Position numbers and translations under genes: made by a program
Shown here: in pieces, positions 46,012 to 56,380 of the stretch
Position numbering within the stretch: the stretch's first letter is position 1
Layout of the letters: every line of letters starts with the position of its first letter
The notes under the pieces: generated by a model
The model's database searches: none
The model's input: only the letters and a program-made list of their open reading frames with translations
What the model was told of the DNA's origin: nothing
Origin: UBA9619 sp964630665
Lineage (GTDB): Bacteria > Pseudomonadota > Gammaproteobacteria > Arenicellales > UBA868
Direction: 5' to 3'
Length of the DNA: 64,000 nt
NCBI GenBank assembly: GCA_964630665.1
Contig: CAZVVN010000005.1
Location: 1-64,000 of the forward strand

Positions 46012-46389
46012 ATGAGCGAACTGCGTTACACAGATGATCACGAATGGGCCCTGGCTGAGGGCGATACGATAACGGTGGGAATCACCGACTATGCTCAGGA
46101 ACAACTGGGCGAATTGGTCTACGTCGAACTGCCGGCCGTCGGTACGGTCGTCCAGCAAGGCGATGACGCGGCCGTAATTGAGTCGGTAAAAGCTGCCGGC
46201 GACGTCAAGTCTCCGGTCAGCGGAACGATAACCCACGTCAACGAGCACCTCAACGATGCGCCCGACAAAGTCAATGACGATCCAATGGGTACGGGTTGGT
46301 TTTACAAAGTCAGTATTTCCGATCCGCTGGAACTCGACAACCTCCTGTCGGAGGATGACTACAACAATCTGATTGCCAGCCTTGACTGA
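46012..46389 (+). CDS. gcvH: Glycine cleavage system H protein
   Basis: Lipoyl carrier protein of the glycine cleavage complex. The lipoylated lysine is Lys60 in [12 protein letters not shown]. It has 125 residues and a typical start of [15 protein letters not shown] good ribosome-binding site AAGGGGAG lies upstream. lipA in the same operon supplies the lipoyl sulfurs. Confidence 0.97.
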   Translation: MSELRYTDDHEWALAEGDTITVGITDYAQEQLGELVYVELPAVGTVVQQGDDAAVIESVKAAGDVKSPVSGTITHVNEHLNDAPDKVNDDPMGTGWFYKVSISDPLELDNLLSEDDYNNLIASLD

Positions 46390-46421
46390 GTAGCGACGCT
46401 TATTCACCGCGGGGGAACACC

Positions 46422-49331
46422 ATGACGACGATCCGTCAAAGCCTGTCCGACCTTGAAATGCATGGCGACTTCATCCGCCGCCACATCGGCCCGAGCCGCC
46501 CTGACATTGAGGCTATGCTCGATTTAGTGGATTACAAAACGCTCGACGCCCTTATTACCGACGCCGTACCCGAGGCGATTGTCAGCGAGCGACCGCTGGA
46601 TCTGCCGGAACCCCGTAGCGAAAGGGCCACCAGCACCTATCTCAGACACATGCGCCATCGGAACAACGTCTTCGTCTCCATGATCGGCTGCGGCTACCAC
46701 GGTACTATCATGCCACCGGTCATCAAACGAAACGCCATGGAGAATCCGGACTGGTACACGGCCTATACACCTTACCAGCCAGAAGTGAGTCAAGGACGCC
46801 TTGAAGTTCTACTGGGATTCCAGCAAATGATCATGGATCTCACTGGCATGGAGATCGCCAATGCGTCGCTCCTCGACGAAGCAACCGCAGCGGCAGAAGC
46901 CATGACCATGTCACGTCGTATCGCAAAGAACAAATCGAACGTGTTTTTTGTCGACCACGAATGCCATCCGCAAACGCTCGCTGTCGTCAGGACCCGGGCC
47001 GCATTTCTTGGCTACGAAGTGGTCGTTGGGGATCCATACAAGGATCTTGATCGCCAGGAATTCTTCGGCGTGCTCATTCAATACCCAGCATCGACTGGCG
47101 CCCTGCGGGATCCTGCCGAAGCCATTGCTAAAGTGCACAGCAAGGATGCGCTGGCCACCGTAGCCGCGGATATTCTCGCTTTGACGATCGTCAAGCCACC
47201 GGGGGAAATGGAAGCCGATATAGTGATCGGCAGCGCCCAGAGGTTCGGTGTACCCATGGGCTACGGCGGCCCGCATGCAGCGTATTTTGCCACCCGAGAC
47301 GCCTATAAAAGATCTACGCCAGGCCGAATCATCGGGGTTTCGATCGACGCCCAGGGCCGACCAGCCCTGCGTATGGCTCTGCAGACCCGTGAGCAGCACA
47401 TCCGCCGTGAAAAAGCGACCAGCAATATCTGTACCGCCCAAGTGCTGCTCGCCAATATCTCAACCCTCTATGCGATGTACCACGGCCCAGACGGCTTACG
47501 GACCATCGCCAACCGGGTACACCGTCTGACCCAGGTCATGGCCCTGGGCTTGGACCAGCTCGGCTACCCTGTCTCCGATAACGCCTATTTTGACACTGTC
47601 CGGATCAAGGTGCCGGGTCTTGCTGGACGCATTGCAGCCAGAGCCAGGGAATCCCGTATTAATCTTCGTCAGATCGACGCTGATCATCTGGGGATCACTT
47701 TTGATGAGACCACCAAGCGTTCAAACCTGTTGACTCTCTGGCGAGTATTTGATACTGCCGCGGACCGCAAACTTGATATTGAGACCCTTGATTGTCAGGT
47801 GGAAGAGAACATCCCGACCCCTCTTCGACGGCAAAGCGGATTTCTCGCACACGAGATCTTTCACCGCTACCGTTCTGAGACCGAGATGATGCGCTACATG
47901 CGAAGGGCAGCCAGCAAAGACATCAGCCTTGGGCGATCAATGATCCCTCTCGGTTCATGCACCATGAAGCTGAATTCGACTTCTGAACTCCTGCCGCTGT
48001 CCTACCGGGACTTCAGCAACCTCCATCCGTTCGCACCGCTTGATCAGACCCAGGGATACCAACAGCTTTTTGAGGAACTTGAGGACATGCTTTGCGAGAT
48101 CACGGGCTTCCATGCGATCTCACTACAGCCCAACGCTGGCTCCCAGGGAGAATACGCGGGTCTGCTATGTATCCGGGCCTACCACCAGAACCGGGGTGAA
48201 GCGCACCGTAACATCTGCCTCATTCCATCTTCGGCCCATGGGACGAACCCTGCCAGTGCGATCCTGGCGGGAATGGAAGTGGTCGTGGTCGCTTGTGACA
48301 ACGAAGGAAACATAGATCTCAACGATCTCTCCGACAAAGCAGCAGTTCACCGTGACGATCTGGCCGCACTGATGATCACCTACCCGTCTACACACGGCGT
48401 ATTCGAAGAGTCCATTCGCGAAATATGCCAAGTGATCCATCGACACGGCGGACAGGTCTATATGGATGGCGCAAATCTCAATGCTTTGGTCGGGATCTGC
48501 CGCCCAGGAGAGATCGGGGCTGACGTCGCTCATATCAACCTGCACAAGACTTTCGCCATTCCGCATGGTGGGGGCGGACCGGGCATGGGTCCCATCGGCG
48601 TCCTATCCCATCTTTCGCCCTACCTGCCCGATCACCCGCTGGTAGAAGGCGTTAACCCGGCTGCCGCGGGCAAGACCACCATAGGCACCATTGCAGCCGC
48701 ACCCTGGGGCTCAGCAGCCATCCTGCCGATCTCTTGGGCCTACATCTCGATGCTAGGTGCCAGCGGCCTTCGACGAGCGACAGAGATCGCGATTCTCAAT
48801 GCCAACTACATCGCCCGGCGACTTGATGAGCACTATCCGGTAGTCTATACGGGGCCCGGAGGACTGGTTGCACATGAGTGCATCGTCGACCTGTCGAAAA
48901 TCAAAGCAAATTGCGGCATTACCGTGGAAGACGTCGCCAAGCGCTTGGTCGACTACGGCTTCCACGCGCCTACTATGTCCTGGCCGGTTGCCGATTCCTT
49001 TATGATCGAACCGACCGAAAGTGAATCGAAAACCGAATTGGACCGCTTTTGTGATGCACTGATCCTGATCCGTGAGGAGATCAAAGAAATCGAAAACGGT
49101 ACGGCCGACCCCGACAACAACCTGTTGCGTAACGCTCCCCACGCACAACACCTGCTGACATCCGGGGACTGGGATCGACCGTACACCCGTGAGCAGGCGT
49201 ATTTTCCGACCACCGACACCCAGCTTGACAAGTACTGGCCTCCGGTCGGCCGAGTCAACAACGTTCACGGTGACAAGAATCTCGTCTGTAGTTGCCCGCC
49301 GATCGGGACCTATGAGCGTGAAGCTGCATGA
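46422..49331 (+). CDS. gcvP: Glycine dehydrogenase (decarboxylating), single-chain P protein
   Basis: PLP enzyme that decarboxylates glycine onto GcvH. It is the one-chain form (969 residues), with N- and C-terminal halves homologous to GcvPA and GcvPB. The PLP lysine is Lys709 in [30 protein letters not shown] and [14 protein letters not shown] are conserved. The stop codon overlaps the lipA start as ATGA. Confidence 0.97.
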   Translation: MTTIRQSLSDLEMHGDFIRRHIGPSRPDIEAMLDLVDYKTLDALITDAVPEAIVSERPLDLPEPRSERATSTYLRHMRHRNNVFVSMIGCGYHGTIMPPVIKRNAMENPDWYTAYTPYQPEVSQGRLEVLLGFQQMIMDLTGMEIANASLLDEATAAAEAMTMSRRIAKNKSNVFFVDHECHPQTLAVVRTRAAFLGYEVVVGDPYKDLDRQEFFGVLIQYPASTGALRDPAEAIAKVHSKDALATVAADILALTIVKPPGEMEADIVIGSAQRFGVPMGYGGPHAAYFATRDAYKRSTPGRIIGVSIDAQGRPALRMALQTREQHIRREKATSNICTAQVLLANISTLYAMYHGPDGLRTIANRVHRLTQVMALGLDQLGYPVSDNAYFDTVRIKVPGLAGRIAARARESRINLRQIDADHLGITFDETTKRSNLLTLWRVFDTAADRKLDIETLDCQVEENIPTPLRRQSGFLAHEIFHRYRSETEMMRYMRRAASKDISLGRSMIPLGSCTMKLNSTSELLPLSYRDFSNLHPFAPLDQTQGYQQLFEELEDMLCEITGFHAISLQPNAGSQGEYAGLLCIRAYHQNRGEAHRNICLIPSSAHGTNPASAILAGMEVVVVACDNEGNIDLNDLSDKAAVHRDDLAALMITYPSTHGVFEESIREICQVIHRHGGQVYMDGANLNALVGICRPGEIGADVAHINLHKTFAIPHGGGGPGMGPIGVLSHLSPYLPDHPLVEGVNPAAAGKTTIGTIAAAPWGSAAILPISWAYISMLGASGLRRATEIAILNANYIARRLDEHYPVVYTGPGGLVAHECIVDLSKIKANCGITVEDVAKRLVDYGFHAPTMSWPVADSFMIEPTESESKTELDRFCDALILIREEIKEIENGTADPDNNLLRNAPHAQHLLTSGDWDRPYTREQAYFPTTDTQLDKYWPPVGRVNNVHGDKNLVCSCPPIGTYEREAA

Positions 49332-50275
49332 CCACCAGTAGCAAACAACGGGGCTCCGAAAAAGTTGCCCGGCTACCGGTCAAGTTTCCGGCCACGGACC
49401 CTGCCAACCGCCTGCGTAAGCCGACCTGGATCCGGGCACGCTTCCCAGGGACCCCGGAGGTCATGCGCCTCAAGAGGGTTCTTCGGCAAGCCGGGTTACA
49501 CACGGTCTGCGAAGAAGCCAGCTGCCCGAATCTGGGAGAATGCTTTGACCAGGGCACGGCCACGTTTATGATCATGGGTGACCTGTGCACGAGGCGCTGT
49601 CCGTTCTGCGACGTCGCGCACGGTCGCCCGGAATCACTTGATGCCGACGAACCGGGGAAGCTAGCGGCCACCGTTGCGAAGATGGGACTCGCCTATGTCG
49701 TTGTGACGTCGGTCGACCGGGATGACTTGCGTGATGGAGGCGCCGGCCACTTCAAAGCCTGTATTGAGTCGCTCCGGAAAACCAGCCCAAAGGTGCAGGT
49801 TGAGATCCTCACCCCGGACTTTCGAGGTCGTCTTGACCAAGCGGTTGAGATACTGAGCGAATCACCGCCAAACGTTTTCAACCATAACCTCGAGACAATT
49901 CCCAGGCTTTACAGGCGTGTGCGACCAGGTGCCGACTACTCCCACTCTCTGAAACTACTGCAGCGGTTTTCCGAGCAATGTCCGACAGTGCCTACAAAAT
50001 CGGGCCTAATGCTGGGCCTGGGCGAGAAACTGGTGGAGGTCGAGTCGGTGATGTCAGATCTGAGAATGCATAATGTGCGTCTGCTGACACTCGGACAGTA
50101 TCTTCAGCCCAGCCGCCATCATCTGCCAGTCGAGCGCTACGTCACCCCGACCGAATTTGAGCAACTCGCTACGACTGCTGAGTCGATGGGGTTTGATCAT
50201 GTAGCATCGTCCCCGATGGTTCGCTCCTCGTACCACGCCGACCAACAGGCGTCGCAAGTTTCAGTATCGCCCTAG
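49328..50275 (+). CDS. lipA: Lipoyl synthase
   Basis: Radical SAM enzyme inserting two sulfurs into octanoyl chains on lipoyl domains. The auxiliary cluster ligands are in [12 protein letters not shown] and the radical SAM motif is [13 protein letters not shown]. The C-terminal RSSYHAD holds the serine ligand. It has 315 residues. Translational coupling to gcvP ties lipoylation to glycine cleavage. lipB is not in the window. Confidence 0.97.
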   Translation: MTTSSKQRGSEKVARLPVKFPATDPANRLRKPTWIRARFPGTPEVMRLKRVLRQAGLHTVCEEASCPNLGECFDQGTATFMIMGDLCTRRCPFCDVAHGRPESLDADEPGKLAATVAKMGLAYVVVTSVDRDDLRDGGAGHFKACIESLRKTSPKVQVEILTPDFRGRLDQAVEILSESPPNVFNHNLETIPRLYRRVRPGADYSHSLKLLQRFSEQCPTVPTKSGLMLGLGEKLVEVESVMSDLRMHNVRLLTLGQYLQPSRHHLPVERYVTPTEFEQLATTAESMGFDHVASSPMVRSSYHADQQASQVSVSP

Positions 50276-50311
50276 GCGCAGCATCGACTTCCGCACCGAC
50301 TGCTCAGCACC

Positions 50312-51517
50312 TCAGCTAAGTACCTGAGCAAGATCATCACAAAGGTCCTCCGGATCCTCCAGACCAACGGAGATTCGAAAAACACCGTCCCCAGCGAAGG
50401 CCCGATACGCCTCAAGCTGTTCGCCATGTAGTTTGTAGCTCGAGTCCATCAGATCGTCCGTGCCGAGCCAATAGATCAGGCTGCGATGATGACCCAGTGA
50501 GACCGCATAGTGGAAGACCTTCAACTCCTGCATCATCTTGATTGCCAGTTCGGGGCCATCGGCGACCTGTACGGATACCATTCCTGAATAGTTCTCCATC
50601 TGTTGGCTCGCCAGTGCATGGTGGGGATGGGTGTCCAGGCCGGGATAAAGCACCCTGATTACTCTTGGGTGTGACTCCAAAAACCTTGCAAGTACAAAAG
50701 CGTTTGCCTCATGAGCCTGCATCCGTACAGGCAACGTGGCCAACCCCCTGTTTATCAACCAGGCATTAAATGGACTGATCACACCACCCATGTAGATCTG
50801 GCCATCGGACTCGATACTTCGCAGGCTCTCCCGTCGACCAATAACCGCACCGCCCATGGCGTCGCCGTGGCCACAACAGTATTTGGTTAGCGAATGAACC
50901 ACATAGTCCGCACCAAGCGTCACCGGCCGCGTGGCGATGGGCGTGGCGAAGGTCGAATCCACTGCCAGTTCGGCGCCACGCGCATGGGCGATGTCCGCAA
51001 CCCCCGATATATCGGTCATTCTTAGAGTCGGGTTAGCAGGGGTTTCTCCCCACACCAGGCGGGTACCGGGAACGATAGCCTGTTCAGCCGCATCCAGATC
51101 TGACAGGTTGGCGCAGACCACTTCAACTCCTAAGCGGGTGAGGGTCATCCGGGCGAATTCTGCAGTACCGGGATACAAGGCATCACTGATCACCAGCCGA
51201 TCTCCCGGCCCCAGTGTAGATAACAGAAGCGCGGACGTTGCCGCCATGCCGGAGGCAAAACAACGACAGGCTTCGGCTTCCTCAAGGGCCGCGAGCTTGT
51301 CCTGCAGCACGGTTACGGTAGGGTTGTCCCAACGGCTGTAGACATATGGCGAATCGTCAGGTTTATCCTGTGCCGAAAAACTGACCGGCCGATCGATCAC
51401 GAAGGTGCTGGACATGTTAATGCTTGGGGCCGAGGCACTGCTTCCGGCCTCAGGGCCTTCACCCGCGTGGACAGCGCGGGATCGAATCCCTCGGATCAGT
51501 TCGTGGTCCCTGCTCAA
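50312..51517 (-). CDS. Cys/Met-metabolism PLP enzyme (cystathionine gamma-lyase/beta-lyase/gamma-synthase family)
   Basis: Fold-type I PLP enzyme of the trans-sulfuration family. The PLP lysine is in DYVVHSLTKYCCGHGDAMGG and the phosphate loop in CRCFASGMAA. I start it at TTG 51517, 4 bp after the stop of the HNH gene, which gives 401 residues; the in-frame ATG at 51664 would lie inside that gene. Homologues include lyases and gamma-synthases, and the sequence does not decide between them. It ends 36 bp from convergent lipA. Confidence 0.88.
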   Translation of the reverse strand: MSRDHELIRGIRSRAVHAGEGPEAGSSASAPSINMSSTFVIDRPVSFSAQDKPDDSPYVYSRWDNPTVTVLQDKLAALEEAEACRCFASGMAATSALLLSTLGPGDRLVISDALYPGTAEFARMTLTRLGVEVVCANLSDLDAAEQAIVPGTRLVWGETPANPTLRMTDISGVADIAHARGAELAVDSTFATPIATRPVTLGADYVVHSLTKYCCGHGDAMGGAVIGRRESLRSIESDGQIYMGGVISPFNAWLINRGLATLPVRMQAHEANAFVLARFLESHPRVIRVLYPGLDTHPHHALASQQMENYSGMVSVQVADGPELAIKMMQELKVFHYAVSLGHHRSLIYWLGTDDLMDSSYKLHGEQLEAYRAFAGDGVFRISVGLEDPEDLCDDLAQVLS

Positions 51518-51521
51518 ACGA

Positions 51522-52136
51522 TCAGGAACCTGGCGGCTGATCGACTTGATCAATGCGCCTGTGGAGGGGACTGTTTCGCGGGAAATGTGCCAGCAAGAAT
51601 TCCATCTGGTCGGCCAGAATCCTACGCCCGGACAGATAAATATACTCGGCGTGGGTAGGCACAAAAGGCACCGCCAGCAGCTGCAGCCCGGATTCCTCTG
51701 GCGTGTTACCCCCCTTTCGATGGTTGCAACGTCGACAGGCCGTCACCACGTTCTGCCAGATATCTTTACCGCCCCGACTCAGTGGCTGCACATGGTCCCT
51801 GGACAGCTCGCTGGTTCGAAACTGTTCGCCACAATACAGGCACAGATGGGCATCGCGCTTGAACAGCGCGCGATTGTTCAACGGCGGAGTGTAGGACGGG
51901 TGTCTCTTCAGGTGGGCCCGGGAGTATCCAAGAGTACAGATAATCGAGTACACATCCAGGGTACTCCTGTGCCCAGTCTTGGCATTAATACCGCCCCTAA
52001 CGGTGTACAGAGGAGAACCCATCGGATACAGAATCTGCTCCAGGCAGTGCAGCTTGACCGCGCCTTCAAAGCCGATCCATTCGATCGGCATCCCGGACAC
52101 GTCAGTTCGCAGTATTCTGAGACTGGACTCAATCAT
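51522..52136 (-). CDS. HNH endonuclease-domain protein
   Basis: A 204-residue protein of a family widespread in free-living bacteria, with the HNH/zinc-ribbon core CLYCGEQF, then LSRDHVQPLSRGGKDIWQNVVTACRRCNHRKGG. It has no neighbours typical of phage or restriction modules, so a chromosomal housekeeping or repair role is likelier than a mobile-element one. Its exact role is unknown. Confidence 0.85.
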   Translation of the reverse strand: MIESSLRILRTDVSGMPIEWIGFEGAVKLHCLEQILYPMGSPLYTVRGGINAKTGHRSTLDVYSIICTLGYSRAHLKRHPSYTPPLNNRALFKRDAHLCLYCGEQFRTSELSRDHVQPLSRGGKDIWQNVVTACRRCNHRKGGNTPEESGLQLLAVPFVPTHAEYIYLSGRRILADQMEFLLAHFPRNSPLHRRIDQVDQPPGS

Positions 52137-52197
52137 GTTTTTCCCTTTACCCGGAACCGATACTGTGAGTCAAATATTCTCCAGAATCAACCGAAGA

Positions 52198-53442
52198 TCA
52201 GGTTGGGCGTGGATTCGGCTGGCGTAGTGTCGAATTCGTCCTTCCGATCGGATTTTCGTCGATTGGCCAATGTACCAGTGCCGCGAACAGTCCCAGAACC
52301 ACACCAGCCCGCCACACCATATCGTAGGAACCGGTCAGATCGTGGATGTACCCACCCAGCCACACACCCAGGAAGCTCCCCAGTTGATGGCTCAGAAAGA
52401 CAATCCCGAATAATGTTGCCATATAACGAATACCGAAAATCCGTGTGACGACACCTGTCGTGAGCGGCACCGTGGACAACCACAGCAAGCCCATAACCGA
52501 TGCGAAAATGTAGATGTTTATCTCGGTTTTTGGCATTACAAGAAGCCCCAGGATCACAACAGCCCGAGCTGCATATAGAAAGCACAAACCGTTGGAGTTG
52601 CTTCTCTTCTGACCATAAATTCCCGCACCGATCGCGCCGAGAATGTTGAAGAATCCAATCAGCGACAGACACCAGGCTGCAACACTTGCCGAAAGACCAA
52701 GGTCCATCACGTAAGCTGGAAAGTGCACCGAGATGAATGTCACATGAAATCCGCAGACGAAAAACCCGATCGTCAGGAGAATATAGCCTCGATGGTTGAT
52801 GGCCTCAGCCAATGCTGCCATCAGCGTCTGACCCTCGGTATCTGGTTCAATAACGTTGGTGTGATTCGGCAACAACATCGCCAGTGGAATGATGATCAAT
52901 GTAGAAAAGGCCAATATGATCAGCCCATCACTCCAGCCAAACCGTTCGATCATAGCCTGCATAAACGGTGAGAAGAAGATCTGACCCACGGAGCCGGCGG
53001 CCGTGCCCGCGCCCATTACCAGCGAACGCCTCATCGGACCGACTGTTCTCACCATTGCGGCGATGGTGAGCGGAAAGCCCGTAAACGCCACTCCCAAACC
53101 CGTCAGCACGCCACCGGTAAGGAACAGCATCGCACCGGTTGTCGACAGAGTCATGCCCCAGAGACCAAGCGCATAGACCACTGCACCGCCAGCAATGACC
53201 CAGACTGGTCCGTGACGATCTACCGCGGCACCGGCCACGGCCATACCCATCCCCCAAACGAGGTTCTGGATCGCCATCGCCATGGCGAACGTCTCCCGGT
53301 TCCAGTTCAACGCCTCGGTCATGGGTTCCAGATACAGCCCCATGACTGAACGTGCGCCGAATCCACAGGCCGAAATCAGACACCCCGCAATCAGAACGAT
53401 TACGGGGGTATGCCACGGGTGGTTCCTGAAAGATTTTCCCAT
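52198..53442 (-). CDS. Major facilitator superfamily transporter
   Basis: A 414-residue permease with twelve predicted membrane helices and the A-motif-like GAAVDRHGPVWV loop between helices 2 and 3. It resembles monocarboxylate/oxalate-type MFS carriers in general pattern (GFGARSVMGLYLEPMTEALNW at the first helix). The substrate is undetermined; the surrounding amino-acid genes hint at an organic acid. Confidence 0.85.
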   Translation of the reverse strand: MGKSFRNHPWHTPVIVLIAGCLISACGFGARSVMGLYLEPMTEALNWNRETFAMAMAIQNLVWGMGMAVAGAAVDRHGPVWVIAGGAVVYALGLWGMTLSTTGAMLFLTGGVLTGLGVAFTGFPLTIAAMVRTVGPMRRSLVMGAGTAAGSVGQIFFSPFMQAMIERFGWSDGLIILAFSTLIIIPLAMLLPNHTNVIEPDTEGQTLMAALAEAINHRGYILLTIGFFVCGFHVTFISVHFPAYVMDLGLSASVAAWCLSLIGFFNILGAIGAGIYGQKRSNSNGLCFLYAARAVVILGLLVMPKTEINIYIFASVMGLLWLSTVPLTTGVVTRIFGIRYMATLFGIVFLSHQLGSFLGVWLGGYIHDLTGSYDMVWRAGVVLGLFAALVHWPIDENPIGRTNSTLRQPNPRPT

Positions 53443-53566
53443 AACCTCTCAGCAACTCGAAAAGCACGAATGAACGACTGGCATTGGCAATACTACACTC
53501 GGAGTCGCCAACAGACAGACAACAAGTCCAAATTCGCAAGACTCCTTGCGCTTGAGCCGATCCAGT

Positions 53567-55204
53567 TCAATTGATGGAATCGGCGGTCGGGGCAACGCCA
53601 CGCCGCCGCCGGTCCATCAGGTCGTCCAGCCAGTCGGGATCCATCTCCGGAACCGACGACAGCAGCAACTCGGTATAAGGTTCATGGGGCGGGGTCAGGA
53701 TGTCGTGCTTGCCACCCTGCTCAACGATCCTGCCCTGATACATGACCACTATATCGTCGGCGATGGCTTTTACCGTAGCCAGGTCATGGGTAATGAAAAG
53801 GTAGGACAGATTAAGATCGTTCTGGAGACTCTGAAGTAACTCCAGTATGCCTTCGGCGACCAGCTGGTCCAATGCTGACGTTACTTCATCGCAGATCACG
53901 AGGTCTGGCTCGGCTGCCAGTGCCCGTGCGATGCAGATACGCTGCTTCTCACCACCGGAGAGCTGGGCAGGATAACGTTCGACGAAACTCTCGGGCAACT
54001 CAATCTGCTGCAGCAACTGTTGGATTCGATGACTCTTTTCCTGGCCCTGCAATCCGAGATAGAACTCGAGCGGCCGGCCTATGATCTCATAGACACGTTG
54101 CCGCGGGTTCAGCGCAACATCAGGCATCTGATAAATCATCTGAATAGAACGCAACTCGTCTTTTTGGCGATCAGATAGCGTCGAAGGCAGAGGATCACCC
54201 TTAAAAGCTACCGTACCCTGTTCAGGCGGAAGCAACCCGGTGATGACCCGGGCGAGCGTGCTCTTACCACTTCCGGATTCGCCCACAACCGCCACTGTCT
54301 TGCCCCTTTCGACTTCAATGCTGATGTCGTCAAGAACGTGCTCCGTGGAGCTTGGATATCTGGCCGAGACCTTATCAACCTTCAGCAGGCCCGCATCCTC
54401 CTGACCGGTCAGTTTGTCTTCCCGCAGGGAGCGTACTGACAGAAGACGACGGGTGTACTCCTCCTGAGGCTCTGCTAGCAATGTGCGGGCGTCACCCTCT
54501 TCGACAAGCTCGCCGTAGCGAAGGACTATGATCCGGTCTGCAAGCTGCGCTACCACAGCGAGATCGTGGGTGATGTAGATCGCAGCTGCTCCTCTGGCTC
54601 GCACCGCTTCCTTGATCGCAGCCAAGACCTCTATCTGGGTGGTCACATCCAGAGCAGTCGTTGGCTCGTCAAACACGATTATCTCAGGCTCGCAACCCAT
54701 GGCCATTGCAGTCATTGCCCGTTGTAACTGGCCACCCGACACCTGGTGGGGAAACCGTTCGCCTATTCGTTCTGGTTCGGGGAGATCCAACTGAGCGTAC
54801 AGATCCCGGCCTCGTTGTCCGGCCGCCGTCTTGCTCATCTTGCCGTGTTGTACCGGTGCTTCTGCAAATTGTTCGAGTAGCCGGTGGGCCGGGTTGAAGG
54901 CAGCAGCGGCGCTTTGTGCCACGTAACTGACCCGATTGCCCCGAATCTGTCTTAACTCATCATCAGTCAGGGATGTTAGTTCCTGGCCAGCGAGCTTTAT
55001 TGATCCAGAAACGATTCGGCAACCGGGTTTCGTATAGCCCAATGCAGCCAGGCCGAGTGTGGATTTACCGGCGCCGGATTCTCCGATCAGACCGACGATC
55101 TCTCCCTCGGCCAGTACCAGGTTGAGTCGATTTACGATCGGACGCCACTGACCTTCAATTTCGGCTTCGATCAGCAACTCTCGGATATCCAGCAACGCGT
55201 GCAC
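53567..55204 (-). CDS. Double-ATPase peptide/nickel-type ABC transporter protein (DppD-DppF fusion, YejF-like)
   Basis: Two nucleotide-binding domains are fused in 545 residues. The first has Walker A GESGAGKST, the HQVSGGQLQRAM signature and VFDEPTTALD. The second has GESGSGKST, AQLSGGEKQRIC and ICDEVTSALD. The fusion matches oligopeptide or microcin importers such as YejF. No permease or binding-protein gene lies within the window on either side, so it is either separated from its partners or a remnant of a lost cluster. Confidence 0.9.
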   Translation of the reverse strand: MHALLDIRELLIEAEIEGQWRPIVNRLNLVLAEGEIVGLIGESGAGKSTLGLAALGYTKPGCRIVSGSIKLAGQELTSLTDDELRQIRGNRVSYVAQSAAAAFNPAHRLLEQFAEAPVQHGKMSKTAAGQRGRDLYAQLDLPEPERIGERFPHQVSGGQLQRAMTAMAMGCEPEIIVFDEPTTALDVTTQIEVLAAIKEAVRARGAAAIYITHDLAVVAQLADRIIVLRYGELVEEGDARTLLAEPQEEYTRRLLSVRSLREDKLTGQEDAGLLKVDKVSARYPSSTEHVLDDISIEVERGKTVAVVGESGSGKSTLARVITGLLPPEQGTVAFKGDPLPSTLSDRQKDELRSIQMIYQMPDVALNPRQRVYEIIGRPLEFYLGLQGQEKSHRIQQLLQQIELPESFVERYPAQLSGGEKQRICIARALAAEPDLVICDEVTSALDQLVAEGILELLQSLQNDLNLSYLFITHDLATVKAIADDIVVMYQGRIVEQGGKHDILTPPHEPYTELLLSSVPEMDPDWLDDLMDRRRRGVAPTADSIN

Positions 55205-55489
55205 TATGGTAGATCCTGTTTGTCAGACGACTCAACTAGGGCCGCTGGGCATCCACTGCGAGTCGCCTGTTACCATACCGTTCTCCGGTGAAAAAGCAAG
55301 CAGTGAAGTGGCTTTCGGCTCTGTCTACCGCCATTGGCTGGCATGATAGGTTAAAGTGTCCCCAATGATTTACCCGACAGTCAAAGGCTTAAAGGCATCA
55401 CCCTTTCACCGGTTTGGAACCCGAATCCGAGAATACGTCTGCCTCATCCCGGTAAGCACAACTTATCGGAGCACCTCAACTCGACCAAC

Positions 55490-56371
55490 GTGAACTGGCG
55501 TTCACTGAGCCCTGACGAACTGGCGCGAGCCTATTCTCCCAGCAGCATGGTCGGAGATATCGGACCATTCATCAACCGGTACACGGAATCATCAAGAGAA
55601 GCTAAAACCGTACTGGCCGATCAGATGCACGAGAATCTCTGCTATGGTGATGCAGAAGACGAAAGCCTGGATCTTTTTCTGCCGGACCGAACCCTCGGTA
55701 CGGGTGAATTTCCACTCGCCGTATTGGTCCATGGCGGTTACTGGCAGGAACTGTCAAAAGACGAACATGCGTTTCCTGCTCCGGCCTGGTTGTCGGCCGG
55801 CTATGCCTTCGCGACACTGAACTATGGGCTTGCGCCCGGGTCATCGGTCGCCCGAATGGTGACGCGATGTCGCCAGGCCCTTAACTGGCTAACCGTCAAT
55901 GCTGAAAAGTTTGGCTACGCCTCCGGCAAAATCTCGACCATCGGCCACTCCGCCGGCGCACATCTGATTGCCTGCGCCATCTCACCCGATATTGCCGGCG
56001 AGGGTGATGTTCAACTCCTCGCCAGCCCATCCAGAAGCATACTCATTGGCGGAATCTACGACTTGGAGCCAATCTGCCACACTTACGTGAATCAACCTCT
56101 GGGACTGAATCCAGTGACTGCGAAGCGACTCAGTCCACAGTACTATGCGCCCGACCCTACGGTCGAACTGGCGATCATCTACGCGGAACATGAGACTGGG
56201 GAATTTATCCGCCAGTCAACAGAATATGCCCAACGCTGGCAAGCCGCCAGCCACCGCTCGCAAATAGTCAAGGTGGACGAACGACATCATTTCGATATCA
56301 TGTTTGATATTGCAGATGCCCAATCTTTACTTTTCCGGAAGATTTCACAGATTCCAGCCGAACCGACCTGA
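55490..56371 (+). CDS. Kynurenine formamidase-like alpha/beta hydrolase
   Basis: A 293-residue hydrolase of the arylformamidase (AFMID) type. The oxyanion motif is HGGYWQ, the nucleophile is in GHSAGAH, and the catalytic His is in DERHHFDI near the C terminus. It starts at GTG 55490; another start is possible. It lies 9 bp upstream of kynureninase and upstream of an indoleamine 2,3-dioxygenase gene, so hydrolysis of N-formylkynurenine to kynurenine is the obvious role. Confidence 0.87.
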   Translation: MNWRSLSPDELARAYSPSSMVGDIGPFINRYTESSREAKTVLADQMHENLCYGDAEDESLDLFLPDRTLGTGEFPLAVLVHGGYWQELSKDEHAFPAPAWLSAGYAFATLNYGLAPGSSVARMVTRCRQALNWLTVNAEKFGYASGKISTIGHSAGAHLIACAISPDIAGEGDVQLLASPSRSILIGGIYDLEPICHTYVNQPLGLNPVTAKRLSPQYYAPDPTVELAIIYAEHETGEFIRQSTEYAQRWQAASHRSQIVKVDERHHFDIMFDIADAQSLLFRKISQIPAEPT

Positions 56372-56380
56372 CTTGAACCA

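Noticed and set aside
51522..52136. HNH protein as part of a phage or restriction module
   Set aside because: Its neighbours are metabolic genes, and the protein belongs to a common chromosomal HNH family. No methylase or phage gene is close.
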